Part shown: in pieces, positions 55,131 to 64,000 of the stretch
Layout: every line of letters starts with the position of its first letter
Position numbering within the stretch: position 1 is the first letter of the stretch
Assembly: GCA_030765045.1 (NCBI GenBank)
Contig: CM060964.1
Coordinates: 142,057,868-142,121,867 of the forward strand
DNA from: Tenodera sinensis
Lineage: Eukaryota; Arthropoda; Insecta; Mantodea; Mantidae
Length of the DNA: 64,000 bases
Direction of reading: 5' to 3'
Made by a program: the position numbers and the translations under genes
The notes under the pieces: model-generated
What the model saw: the letters and a program-made list of their open reading frames with translations, nothing else
Told to the model about the DNA's origin: nothing
The model's database searches: none

Positions 55131-56546
55131 GGCTGACCACCTGCTTCCAGGTCTTCACTCTGGTCCAGAGGTGCCTCTGCTCCCCGACAGGCATCTGACC
55201 CTGTGAGCAGTAGCATTTGTTCTGAGCCAACATTGTTGTGTGTTGCACAGTGGCAACACTCTTCATGGCAGTGATGTAAGGTAGCTGACACTTGATCCTT
55301 CTCTGAGGCACACAGCCACCACAACAATATTATTAAAATAAATAATGCTTTTATTATTCCTTAATATTTGGGACTTACCTAAAAGGATAATGTAGAGTGG
55401 TAATGCTATGTGGGACATGTTTATTTTAGTAACAAACAACAACAATTCATTATTTGTCACTAGTTTTATTTATCTTTAAAATGATTGTTTTTTTCTTTTT
55501 TTCATCTGGTCAAAATTAACTTTTGTTAAAAGTGGAAAACAAATGTAACTTATTCCTCTGTTTTCTGTAATTGTAAACATTAAAATGTGTTATTATAAAT
55601 CATGCTGTATAATTATTTGTATACTTTCTCATATTATCAACTAACACAGCAACCCCTAAAGATTAGCTGGAAAACAAGCATTAACTGCCCTATGGCTGCC
55701 AGTGCGATGACAGCTGGTACATTAAAACAAGCAACTGTTAAAAGACAGTAACTCTGTCCTGCATGTTGGCATAAATGGATACGTTGCAGGGTGTCACTGC
55801 ATGACATCTCTACAAAGATGCACATCCATACAGTGCTAGGGTAGTAGACACTGCTGCTGCTCTGATGGCATAAGTGTGGAAATCTATACAAAGTAGTTGG
55901 CCCAGCAATAATATTATGTAAACCATTGGATCATGTTGACTTAGTTTTCCTTTTATCTGCAATGTGTTTATGGCTCCAGTAAAATGTGTGACCTAATAGA
56001 ATCTGAAAATGTTCAATGATTTAACAGTCCAGTAGATTGTCTTTTTCAAGTACTAAGTACCAAGTCCTTGTAACTAATAATGAGTTATCCTGTAAGTAAA
56101 TATCAAAATAATTGCATCACTAACACTATTTCACGAATCAAGTTAATTTTACTTTCAGATGAATGTTTTATTTAAAATTAATTCCAGACACATAATATGA
56201 CTGCAAGCACAGTTAGCAAAATTACATTAAAAACTGTGGAAGTTACCTTTTTCTGTGTGTGGTTTCAGAACAATGCTTAAATACCACTTGGCAATTGCTT
56301 ACCATGAACATATGCAGTAGAACTTTGGCCTGACTTCAATAGAAAATAATGTATTAATAGAGACACCAAACCAAATACTCCAAGAATAGGCACACTTACA
56401 CATATGGGTTTTCCTGTTTTGGTTGAAGATTGTTCTGTCCATATTACTCACAGGGAATTAAATCCTAGGTGCAAGTGTGAATACAATGGAAACTTTATAG
56501 ATATTGTAATTAGACCACTGAAGACAATTAGTGCAAGCATATTCAC
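55131..56546. other. PDE11 intron sequence, no other feature
   Basis: AT-rich. It contains the donor (gtgaat) of the exon at 56547 at its right edge. No other element recognised. Confidence 0.5.
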
Positions 56547-56946
56547 CAGTTCAAAAATGAGTTCCTTTTCATCAAGTTGTCTCAGCTCATGTCTAGAGCG
56601 ACGCAGTGGCCTACCAGGTCCAGCAGCATGAAGTTGTGTGCTTCCAGTACCCTGAGTGCTTACAGAGGAGACAGTTTCTCCCTCAGGGTTAACAGATAAG
56701 AATGTTGGTGTGCCATCAATTGTGTTCACAATGGGCTTCAAGAGACCACCACGCTCAAATTCATGTGCCGAGATCTTACGGACTGGTGTTGTGGCACCTG
56801 AGCTGGCTCGTGAGGAATTGCTTTGCAGAGGTTGCTGATGATGATTTGGTGAGGATAGCTCCCCTGAGGTACATATTCCAGCACTGGAGGGCCCAGCTGT
56901 TGCATGGGATAGTAGCCACGCATCTACCACTTGTCTTGTGGCCTTT
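56547..56946 (-). CDS. Pde11: PDE11 exon (N-terminal regulatory region before GAF domain), 400 nt
   Basis: PDE11 hydrolyses cAMP and cGMP in the cytosol; this exon codes for the region before its first GAF domain. Acceptor tttgttacag, donor gtgaat. The first base completes a split codon; 133 codons follow: KATRQVVDAWLLSHATAG, a Ser/Gln/Asn-rich linker, then ATTPVRKISAHEFERGGLLK and PIVNTIDGTPTFLS, a variable segment, and RRSRHELRQLDEKELIFEL. The VRKISAHEFERGGLLKP and RRSRHELRQLDEKELIFEL blocks are strongly characteristic of insect PDE11. The end is phase 0 and joins VKDIC. The donor GTGAAT is non-optimal. Upstream exons were not found to the right. Confidence 0.95.
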
Positions 56947-57145
56947 CTGTAACAAAGGCAATTTTCCAGCTTTAGGTAAACACCTCTGGTAAACAATATA
57001 CATGCCAATAAATATACAGAAAGGTTTTATTTCATGATATGTGTATTGGATTCTGTTATTACTTCTTTAAACATGATAGTTATAATTAAGAAAGTGATAA
57101 GCACGGTTCTTACTTCACTTATCCAAGATTGATTAGGACACTTTT
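56947..57145. other. PDE11 intron sequence upstream of the 400-nt exon
   Basis: Contains the acceptor and polypyrimidine tract (on the minus strand) and AT-rich sequence. No upstream PDE11 exon was recognised between here and the window end. Confidence 0.5.
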
Positions 57146-57149
57146 CATG

Positions 57150-60100
57150 TAGGGAAGACTGGGGACAAAAGTAACATGGAACAAAAGAAACATTCCTTCC
57201 CTGTCTTTGTATTTCACACTGGAAGTCACGTGATTCAAACAATGAATGCCCTTGAAGATTCTCCACTGGCCGCCAGTCGCTGGTCGGTATTGGAGAGGAA
57301 CTGTTATGTGTGAGCAGTAAACCATTTTTTCGGTGCCTAAAGTAGTTTTTCTTAACTCTTAGTTTTGTAATAATAGTAAGAGAACGTTGTAAACATAAAC
57401 CTGCTAAAATTATTTACCAATGTAAAAGTCTCAGTTTTATGTTCCTGTTATCAATGTTTCTAATACTATTATAGATTGTGCCAAAAATACAAATTAAACT
57501 GAAAAGTGTGTTGCTTTCATCCCCATTACTGAGAAAATAGTATTAGTCTCATATCATCTGTTACTTCTCATTAGCTGTCGATAAATTGGGTATAATATTG
57601 TTAAGAATTACCCACTTGTAAGTCAACAAATCCGTTCTTTAATTAGTTATTTCATTACAGGAAATTATGCCATGAACATGAGTTAGGATGACTACAAGAG
57701 GACTGTGTATCAAATTGCAGCAGATGATGTTGCAAATTATAATGTAAGTGATAGAGCAGCAGCAGCAAAGAAATGTGTGTGCCATGTGATACTGCATCGA
57801 CACATTAAAAGAAGGAAAAGTGTAGCACACTGATGCCTCACGTCAGTTGTAGAAGTGTAAAATGTGTGTCCTCTGATGAACAAGAAAAAATAATAGCTGA
57901 ATATGTGAGTCGTCTAGTATCAAAACCAGCCAAGTCACAAAATATGCTTTTTTCAGTATTAATTAAAAACTTCTGCAGACAAACCAACGAAAGTTAGCAA
58001 TATTTTTATTTCACTTCTATTAGGCTCCATACGATGGATTCATGTTGTATTAATATGGAGAATCATATTACTGATTTACTATATTTTTTCTAAATTTTAA
58101 GTTTCGAATTGACCAGTTTTGTTGCAGACAGACATTCTTTTAATTCTAAATATTTCAAATAAGAAAGACTATTTCAATTGATACCCAACATCAATAAAAA
58201 AACATTTATTCATTAATTATAAAAAATGCAGTAAAAAAAAAACATTATTTTTTTCCATTTACTTAAGCTTTAATACAGGGGAGATTTGGCATGAAAAATA
58301 ATATGAATTCTCTATTAAAAAAGCAGCTTTGATAGATATAATTTTATGCACCTTAATTCTACTTTACATTACATTACAATATCTGGCATACTCTTGGTAT
58401 ATGTGAATAACATGGTATTAAGAAAAATGCTTTCATGCCAATTAAAAAGGTCATTTATACCAACATAACATCTGCAACTAAAGTAATAAACTATTTTTAA
58501 CTTCTGCATATACTTTTAGAGTTGATGGTTTGTTGAGCCACGGATGATAAGGCTTGAAAGCGAAAATGCTGAAGCGGCATGTTATTGTAGTAACTTTCCT
58601 CATTGACTTAGCCGGTTTTGAAGGCACTTCTTGCATGACTTGGCCCATTCTGTTGCAGAACTCTAAATTCAGCAACATGTAATATGTTGTCTTGGCCAGA
58701 TTTGATGCATATTAATTTATCAAGAGAAAGAGTACTTGTTATACTTTCAGTTTATAATAATAACTCACTTTTCAGAAATTTGTGATTTGGCCGTTTTTGA
58801 TACTAGACGACTCGTGTCAATATGTCAGCTATATTTTATGGACTTTGTCCTCAGGATATTTGCAAATTAGGTTATGAACTGGCAACCATCAACAATATAC
58901 CAATGCCATCAACTTGGGGAGATAACCAAATTGCTGGTCCAGACTGGTTTTCAGCATTCATGAAGAATAATCCCCAGTTGTCTATTCGGTTGCCTCAACC
59001 CACAAGTCTCACTAGAGCAACGAGCTTTAATCCAACAAATGTGAATGCCTTTTTTGATAACCTGGCAAAGGTTATGGAAAGATACAAGTTGGAGCTCATG
59101 GACATGTGAAATATGGACGAGACGGGTATCACCACTGTTCAGAAGCCAAATACAATTATTGGTAAACGGGGAATAAAGTAGGAGGTGAGGCACCCTTGTC
59201 ACAATTGCTGTTGCTATCAATACTCAGGGAGGTGGTACAGCCCCTCTTTGTGTTCCCTCGCTTGAGGTAGCATGACCATTTTGTTTGAGATGGTCCTATT
59301 GGTTGCATTGGAGTGGGAAATGCAAGTGGTTGGATGCAAGAAGAAGACTTTTTGGCATTCTTGCCCCACTTTGAAAAATATGCTAAACCAACAACCGAGC
59401 ACAAATGTTTACTGCTTCTTGATAACCACAAGTCTCATATCCATCAGAAGCCTGAATTTTTGCAAATCCAAGGGGATAGTTATGCTATTATTTCCACCTC
59501 ACTGTATGTATAGGATGCAGCCTCTGGACCATTCAGCTTATGGTCCATTTAAAAAGATGGTCAATGCTTTTGCCAACAATTGATCAGAAATCTCCCAGAA
59601 AAGACCATGACAATCTATGACATTCTTTCAATTGTTAGGGAAGCACTTTTACTTGCTGTAACTCCCAAAAATACTGCAGCAGCTTTCACTGCACAGGCAT
59701 ATTCCCTTTCAATAGGAATGTGTTTAGAGAAACTGATTTTGCCCTATCTGTTGCTACTGATCACCCAGCACCTCAAGCTTCCAATTGTAAAAAGCAAACA
59801 ATATCCTTAGCAGAGCCATTAGAGACAGGATTGTGTGAAGCTGTGAGGATATCTAATGCTGATTCAATATCAATATGCAAGGAATCACTTCCAGATGTCA
59901 CAACCTCCAATGCAGGGCCTAGTGATTTACAGTTCTCTCCTCCAATTCGCCTAATCTTTTCACCTGAAGCTGCTCATCCGTTCCCAAAGGTAGGTCTGAT
60001 GCAAAGTACAAGAAAAGGAAGGAAGGGGAGAAAGTCTGCAACTTTGACCAATACTCCTGAAAAATTGGCTATAGAAGAACTAAAAGTGTGTTCGCAGTCA

Positions 60101-60345
60101 AAGAAAGTGAAGAAGTAGTTAAATTTAAGAAGCAGAAGGCCAAGAGTGCAACAGGAGAAAAAGCTTGAAGAATCATCATCAGAAGATGAAGACAGCTATT
60201 GACTTGTATGTCTTGAACCTTACCACCACAGTCGTCCCAAGGAGAAGTGGATTCAGTGTTGGGAATGTCAGGATTGGTCTCATGTTGCTTGTACCAATGG
60301 GGAGGATATGTACATGTCACAATTGTGAATCTGAATAGGACTTAC
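57150..60345 (+). pseudogene. Pogo/Tigger-like DDE transposase with C-terminal zinc finger, decayed
   Basis: Plus-strand pieces: 57690-57950 (VSDRAAAAKKCVCHVILHRH, VSSDEQEKIIAEYVSRLV), then a gap of about 850 bp, then 58830-59200 (FYGLCPQDICKLGYELATIN, AGPDWFSAFMKNNPQLSIRL, TSFNPTNVNAFFDNLAKVME). The catalytic block follows: NMDETGITTVQKP, LLLLDNHKSHIHQ and MQPLDHSAYGPFKK supply the three acidic positions, in changing frames. After a long tail (RETDFALSVATDHPAPQ), 60140-60310 shows SSSEDEDSY and EKWIQCWECQDWSHVACTNG, a PHD-like zinc finger found at the end of some insect pogo-like transposases. Stops and frameshifts are many. The left limit (gactggggacaaaagtaaca) may be a terminus; the matching right terminus was not found. 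Confidence 0.75.
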
Positions 60346-60712
60346 AAATAATCTTCTGTCTTATTCACACAGCATGAACATTAAATAATGATATAAATTA
60401 AATTTAATATATATATTATAATTTAATATTAGTACCTACATTTATTTCTTTACATTTTCACTGCACACATACATTTTTTGCAATATTTTCCAAGTAAGAG
60501 GTATTTGTCCTGTCTGCATTCCTGTACCCGTCTCTTCGGAAACAAAACATCCATATCCCACCAGACTACTTATTTTCGCAATATGGCATTTTCCTTCATT
60601 TTTTAAAATTTATTTAGGTACATTCTTTAACTGTTGTGGTTCTCATGGTTCTCAGCGTCCTATTCTATACTGGGAGTGAAACACCGCTTAATTTTGCACA
60701 TAGATCTTTTTA
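60346..60712. other. No feature recognised
   Basis: AT-rich sequence to the right of the pogo-like relic. Confidence 0.45.
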
Positions 60713-60714
60713 AC

Positions 60715-60870
60715 AGGCTTGAGGTTCTTTTACGTGCCGCAAAACTATGAAATGGAACCACTGGATTTACTTCCCTTCCAAAGGAAACCATACTACGTAT
60801 TTTTACGCCCGAAAAAATCCGTCGCCGTCCGCCGGGGCAACCTCCTTTAGGCAGAACCTAGACATTTATA
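60715..60870 (-). mobile_element. SINE remnant sharing the conserved core of family A
   Basis: gaggttcttttacgtgccgc and ctatgaaatggaaccactgg correspond to the reverse complement of the family A body (tgtaaaagaactcc and ccatgtcagtagattta). The flanking ttacttcccttccaaaggaa and aaaaaatccgtcgccgtccg belong to a repeat type that I recognise as common in arthropods. No tRNA head was found. Confidence 0.55.
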
Positions 60871-61270
60871 GAAACAAAATGGCCATCACCGCAAAGAATT
60901 GGTTAGCGTATCCAAACGTAGTGTCTATTGCCCTTGGTTAGGCTTACAAACTTTCTTGGTATTGTCTCTTAGGTGATAGTAGTGGTTGGATCCTCTAGTC
61001 GCGTGGTTTCCAGTTTTGGTCAATTCTGATTACTGAAACAAATCTTTCTATACTCATGGCCTGGGCGTTTCCGACTGCCGGCTGGGCTTTGGTTAACATG
61101 AGTTAATGATGGGCAGTGATTTTAGTACTATATATCATTAAATTAACTAGGCAGGCACTACGCATGAAAGCCTGAGGGCCATCTAGGGCAGGGAACCCCT
61201 AGTGGTAATTGTTATTTATTCTTTATATCAAGTTTACATAGCAGAGGTAATTGCTGTTAATTTATGCGTT
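60871..61270. other. No feature recognised
   Basis: Mixed sequence left of the family B SINE; no conserved frame. Confidence 0.45.
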
Positions 61271-61527
61271 CATCCCATTTTGGCGGCGCCGTGGCCGAGC
61301 GGTTAGCGCGCTCGCCTACCACCTAGGCGGCCCGGGTTCGATCCCAGGGACCCGCATGTGGTAATCGTGGTGGACGAAGCGGCGTCAGGGCGGGTTTTCT
61401 CCGGTTTCCCCCGCCATCTCATTCCACCGGTGCTCCATCTTCATTCCATGTATCATCAGTGCCACCGCCTACGCTACCGTAGTAGTAAAAGCGGGCGTTA
61501 AACACTACAACAACAACATCCCATTTT
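61271..61527 (+). mobile_element. tRNA-derived SINE, family B, copy 2, with 11-bp target duplication
   Basis: SINE body at 61282-61516 between CATCCCATTTT copies (61271-61281 and 61517-61527). The head has an A box (gtggccgagcggttagcgcg) and B box (gggttcgatcccag) of Leu/Ser-tRNA type. The body: gtggacgaagcggcgtcagg, gcgggttttctccggtttcc, cattccaccggtgctccatc. The tail ends gttaaacactacaacaacaa. High integrity suggests a recent insertion. Confidence 0.93.
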
Positions 61528-61719
61528 ACGTCCTGCCGCGGTCGAATAGTGAATGACTTGGTTCCCTACTAGGTGTTCCATGTTGGTTCCCAAGCAAGGT
61601 AAGTTCCCAAGTTCGCCGAACAACATCCGTGCGTGTTGATTCCGCAAACTTTCGGCTGGCGGCGCTTCGCTACTCTATTTCACCACTCAAACAGATCAGT
61701 CAGGCTTGTAAAGTGCACT

Positions 61720-62610
61720 GTGTGTGAGCGATGGAGGTCGATGTGCGATAATGCCAAGTGAAAAAGACAACAGACTGTCTGTTTCCGTAAGTGTCCGGTT
61801 GATGGCTTTGATAGTTAAAGGTGTACGAGGAGAACATGTTGTGGAATCAAATTATTTAAATTGTATTGTCGGTTCGCAATTAGACCATAATTATGCGAAG
61901 GATGATTACGGTATATTAACGGCAGAGTCAGTAATATTGTGAAGAGAAAGGCTGGAGAACATTTGAGAGAGCGCCCCTCCAAACGTACACGCATCGAGTT
62001 AGCTAATGGTGATGTTGACGCTCACAACTCATTTGGTTCGAATAAGGAAACGTTAATGCCAGTCGATTACGCAAACTTCCGAAGTTGCCCAATAACTTAC
62101 CGGAATTACATGAAGCACTGGTGAAAAATGTATTCCATAGAAACAGGGGAGAAAACTGTTTATCTGTGAATGACTCCGAGATGAATATTGTGAGTTTCTC
62201 GTCGATATGACACTACGTTGGAGGACATTAATAAAAGCATAAAACAAAGCCATGAGTTTCTCATGCCAAAGCAATTTAAATGTTCTGTAACAGTCAAGAG
62301 CTTTATTTATAGACGGAACCTTCAAGAGTCGCACTAAGCTGTTCCACCAAATATTTATAATTCATGGGGTAAATGAAAAAAGAAAAAATATTTCCCACTG
62401 GTATTTTTGACTCCCAAACAAAAAAAAAAAAGTTAAACTTATACAGAAGCTCTGTCCTTAATTGCACACAACGCCAATCCGGACATTATATACCTTGGCT
62501 TTGAGGCGGTAATTCACCGGGCAATTGCTTACGTTTGGCGCCAAATGAATATGAAGGGCTGCAGATTTCATTTCGAGCAGGCGTGGCGAAGAAAGATTTA
62601 ATCATTGGGA
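61720..62610 (+). pseudogene. FLYWCH/MULE-type transposase, N-terminal and central part, decayed
   Basis: Plus-strand peptides in changing frames: HLRERPSKRTRIELANGD, LPELHEALVKNVFHRNRG, ALFIDGTFKSRTKLFHQIFI (the MULE catalytic-region motif DGTFK...LF.Q), IHGVNEK, FPLVFLTPKQKKK and FHFEQAWRRKI. A start near 61731 matches no conserved start that I know. The order fits MULE-superfamily transposases paired with FLYWCH zinc fingers in insects; the FLYWCH part itself is not clearly seen. The C-terminal end resumes at about 63640 after an unrelated segment. Confidence 0.65.
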
Positions 62611-63639
62611 CTGGGGGGCCAGGTCGGGCAGCGCCCGTACTGGAAAAAGAATTTGCCCATACTAAGGGATTCCCCATTTGTCCTTTTCTGTATTCAAGTT
62701 TTAAAAATATTTCAGTAATAACTTAATGACTAAAGTAACTATGTATTGAAGACTATATTGATGGTAACAATGCTGTAATAGTTAACCATTGCCTTATTCC
62801 AGCGTACTGAATAGACGTATATTAGGTATCATTGTTTTGTGTAACAAGTCCCTCCCGTCATAATTTTAAGAGGGGATGACATGGCTGTTTATTGATGCGT
62901 AAATATTCATCACACATGCTTACTCACAAATTAACTGTTCATTGGATGACAAATGTGTCATTTATACTTTTTTTAAGGAAAATGTCCATGTGCAATCGTT
63001 AAGTGATGAAACTTTGATACAGAAAACTATTTCCTTAGAGTGATACATTGTGTTACCATGTAATAGAGCACCACAAGTCATACTGGTTTGATTTCTAAAA
63101 TCGTATTTATAAATTTCTCAAATGGGAAGTCGTCATTTTTTTCTATTGGACATGCAGAGAGAACGGAATTTCAACACCACCACATATCTAGCGATTGGCC
63201 TTAAAACATTTTATTATTGCTTAAAGCCTATAGTAAGTCCATTGTAATTACGAGGAAATATACAATAAGACAACTTCTGCAAATTTTTATGTCAATTAAC
63301 GTGAAGTAAATAGAAGAATAAGCATTTGTAAGAAAGAATAGTTTGTAGAAGAGAGTAGAGAAAGTTATGTGAGAACAACGCATTTGCTTTTTAAAGTTAT
63401 TTTATCTCGCCCCCGCCCCCCCACCCTCCTATAAAATGTGGAGCCCCGCTTAATGTTCAGTCCTGGCCACGGGCCTGCAATGGGATTATCAAATGATTTT
63501 AAATCAAGGGAATCTGAAATCGGAAGACTTGAAATGTTTGTTTGGAGTGCGTCTCCTGCCCCCTGACCAAATGAAGACCTAATTTCCCACATACGTAACA
63601 ATGGAATCTGGATGATGATTTTTATTATTTAGCCCATAC
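62611..63639. other. Segment interrupting the MULE relic, identity unknown
   Basis: About 1 kb separates the two MULE coding pieces. It contains a C-run region (tcgcccccgcccccccaccc, about 63406-63425). On the minus strand a 78-codon frame (SLPISDSLDLKSFDNPIAGP) may belong to another transposon. Borders and target duplication were not recognised. Confidence 0.4.
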
Positions 63640-63880
63640 CTATATTTATTCCCTGTGGCCCGACTTAAGCAGTAGTTCTGATCGGACTACCAACTGCTGT
63701 GAAGCATTTCGCTCTAAACTGAACGCTCAGTTTTACTCTCCTCATCCCGACATATTCCATCTGTTCGAAGCATTAAAGGATGTTCAAAGTGAAACCTACG
63801 CTAAAATGAGGAGCTAGAAGAAAGCTAGTCCCAAAAATGCGGGACAAACAAAACTACGTAAAAGAGCAAATGGAAAAGAA
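63640..63880 (+). pseudogene. MULE-type transposase C-terminal fragment
   Basis: Reads RTTNCCEAFRSKLNAQFYSP and HPDIFHLFEALKDVQSETYA, then KMRS and a stop. This corresponds to the C-terminal region of MULE-type transposases (TNN.CE.FH..LN..F...HP..F.F). It is in line with the fragment at 61720-62610 and probably belongs to the same copy. Confidence 0.65.
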
Positions 63881-64000
63881 CAAGTCGGCAATGAAGATAT
63901 TTATTGCCCGGTATGAATATCTTCAAAACATCTATACGTTTCTCCCATCTATACAGTTTCATTATTTCTGCTTGACAATTGCAACTTTGCTTGTACTAAG

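Noticed and set aside
57027..57325. Minus-strand frames just upstream of the 400-nt PDE11 exon as a further PDE11 exon
   Set aside because: The peptide does not resemble the PDE11 N-terminus and overlaps the likely left end of the pogo-like element.
61282..61352. Functional tRNA gene (Leu/Ser-like)
   Set aside because: It has good A and B boxes but is the head of a 235-bp SINE with its own target duplication and a second copy at 54904.

Overview
The window looks like intronic DNA from a large, repeat-rich arthropod genome, most likely an insect. No bacterial gene architecture is present. One host gene can be read. Four exons on the minus strand (56947-56547, 52773-52613, 35128-34978, 15538-15431, all with GT-AG borders and matching codon phases) join into about 273 residues. 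These match the N-terminal region and first GAF domain of the dual-specificity cyclic nucleotide phosphodiesterase PDE11 (Pde11). The three complete introns are about 3.8, 17.5 and 19.4 kb. At least 15.4 kb of the next intron lies to the left. The catalytic domain and the true 5' end are outside the window.

Left part (1-8.4 kb): the C-terminal integrase of a Ty3/gypsy-like retrotransposon, a possible 3' LTR holding two perfect CRE octamers, then about 6 kb of purine-rich minisatellite. The minisatellite has three successive repeat families: 23-bp units, then 18-24-bp units encoding Glu/Gln-rich peptide, then 18/21/24-bp units. The very long ORFs there are low-complexity by-products.

9-15 kb: decayed LINE 3' ends, a tRNA-derived SINE remnant, and a 57-bp LINE insertion with a perfect 13-bp target duplication.

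18.6-32.9 kb (inside the PDE11 intron): a nest of elements. A gypsy element (+ strand) is split by a LINE of the RNase H-bearing type (minus, about 21.66-32.0 kb). That LINE is interrupted by a hAT transposon (25806-27817) and by another inverted-repeat element (about 27936-30476). The second insert itself holds a pogo-like miniature element (about 28979-29650). A SINE sits in the gypsy gag region.

33.6-43.5 kb: a Penelope-like element with a GIY-YIG domain, inverted termini and target duplications; SINEs of several families; a long-TIR Tc1/mariner-type element carrying a SINE and a hAT; and a LINE fragment inside that hAT.

43.8-52.2 kb: a palindromic Penelope-like copy. One arm was split by a jockey-type element. 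The other was split by a LINE that in turn received a ZMYM1-like hAT and a 184-bp hAT MITE.

52.2-64 kb: PDE11 exons, two tandem SINEs, a decayed pogo/Tigger-like transposase with a C-terminal zinc-finger remnant, another SINE with a perfect target duplication, and a decayed FLYWCH/MULE-type transposase.

Nearly every mobile element is broken by stops, frameshifts or insertions. The well-supported elements are those whose target site duplications can be read directly. I did not find a new defence or metabolic system. The most unusual objects are the 6-kb purine minisatellite, the Penelope palindrome with its nested insertions, and the long-TIR element.
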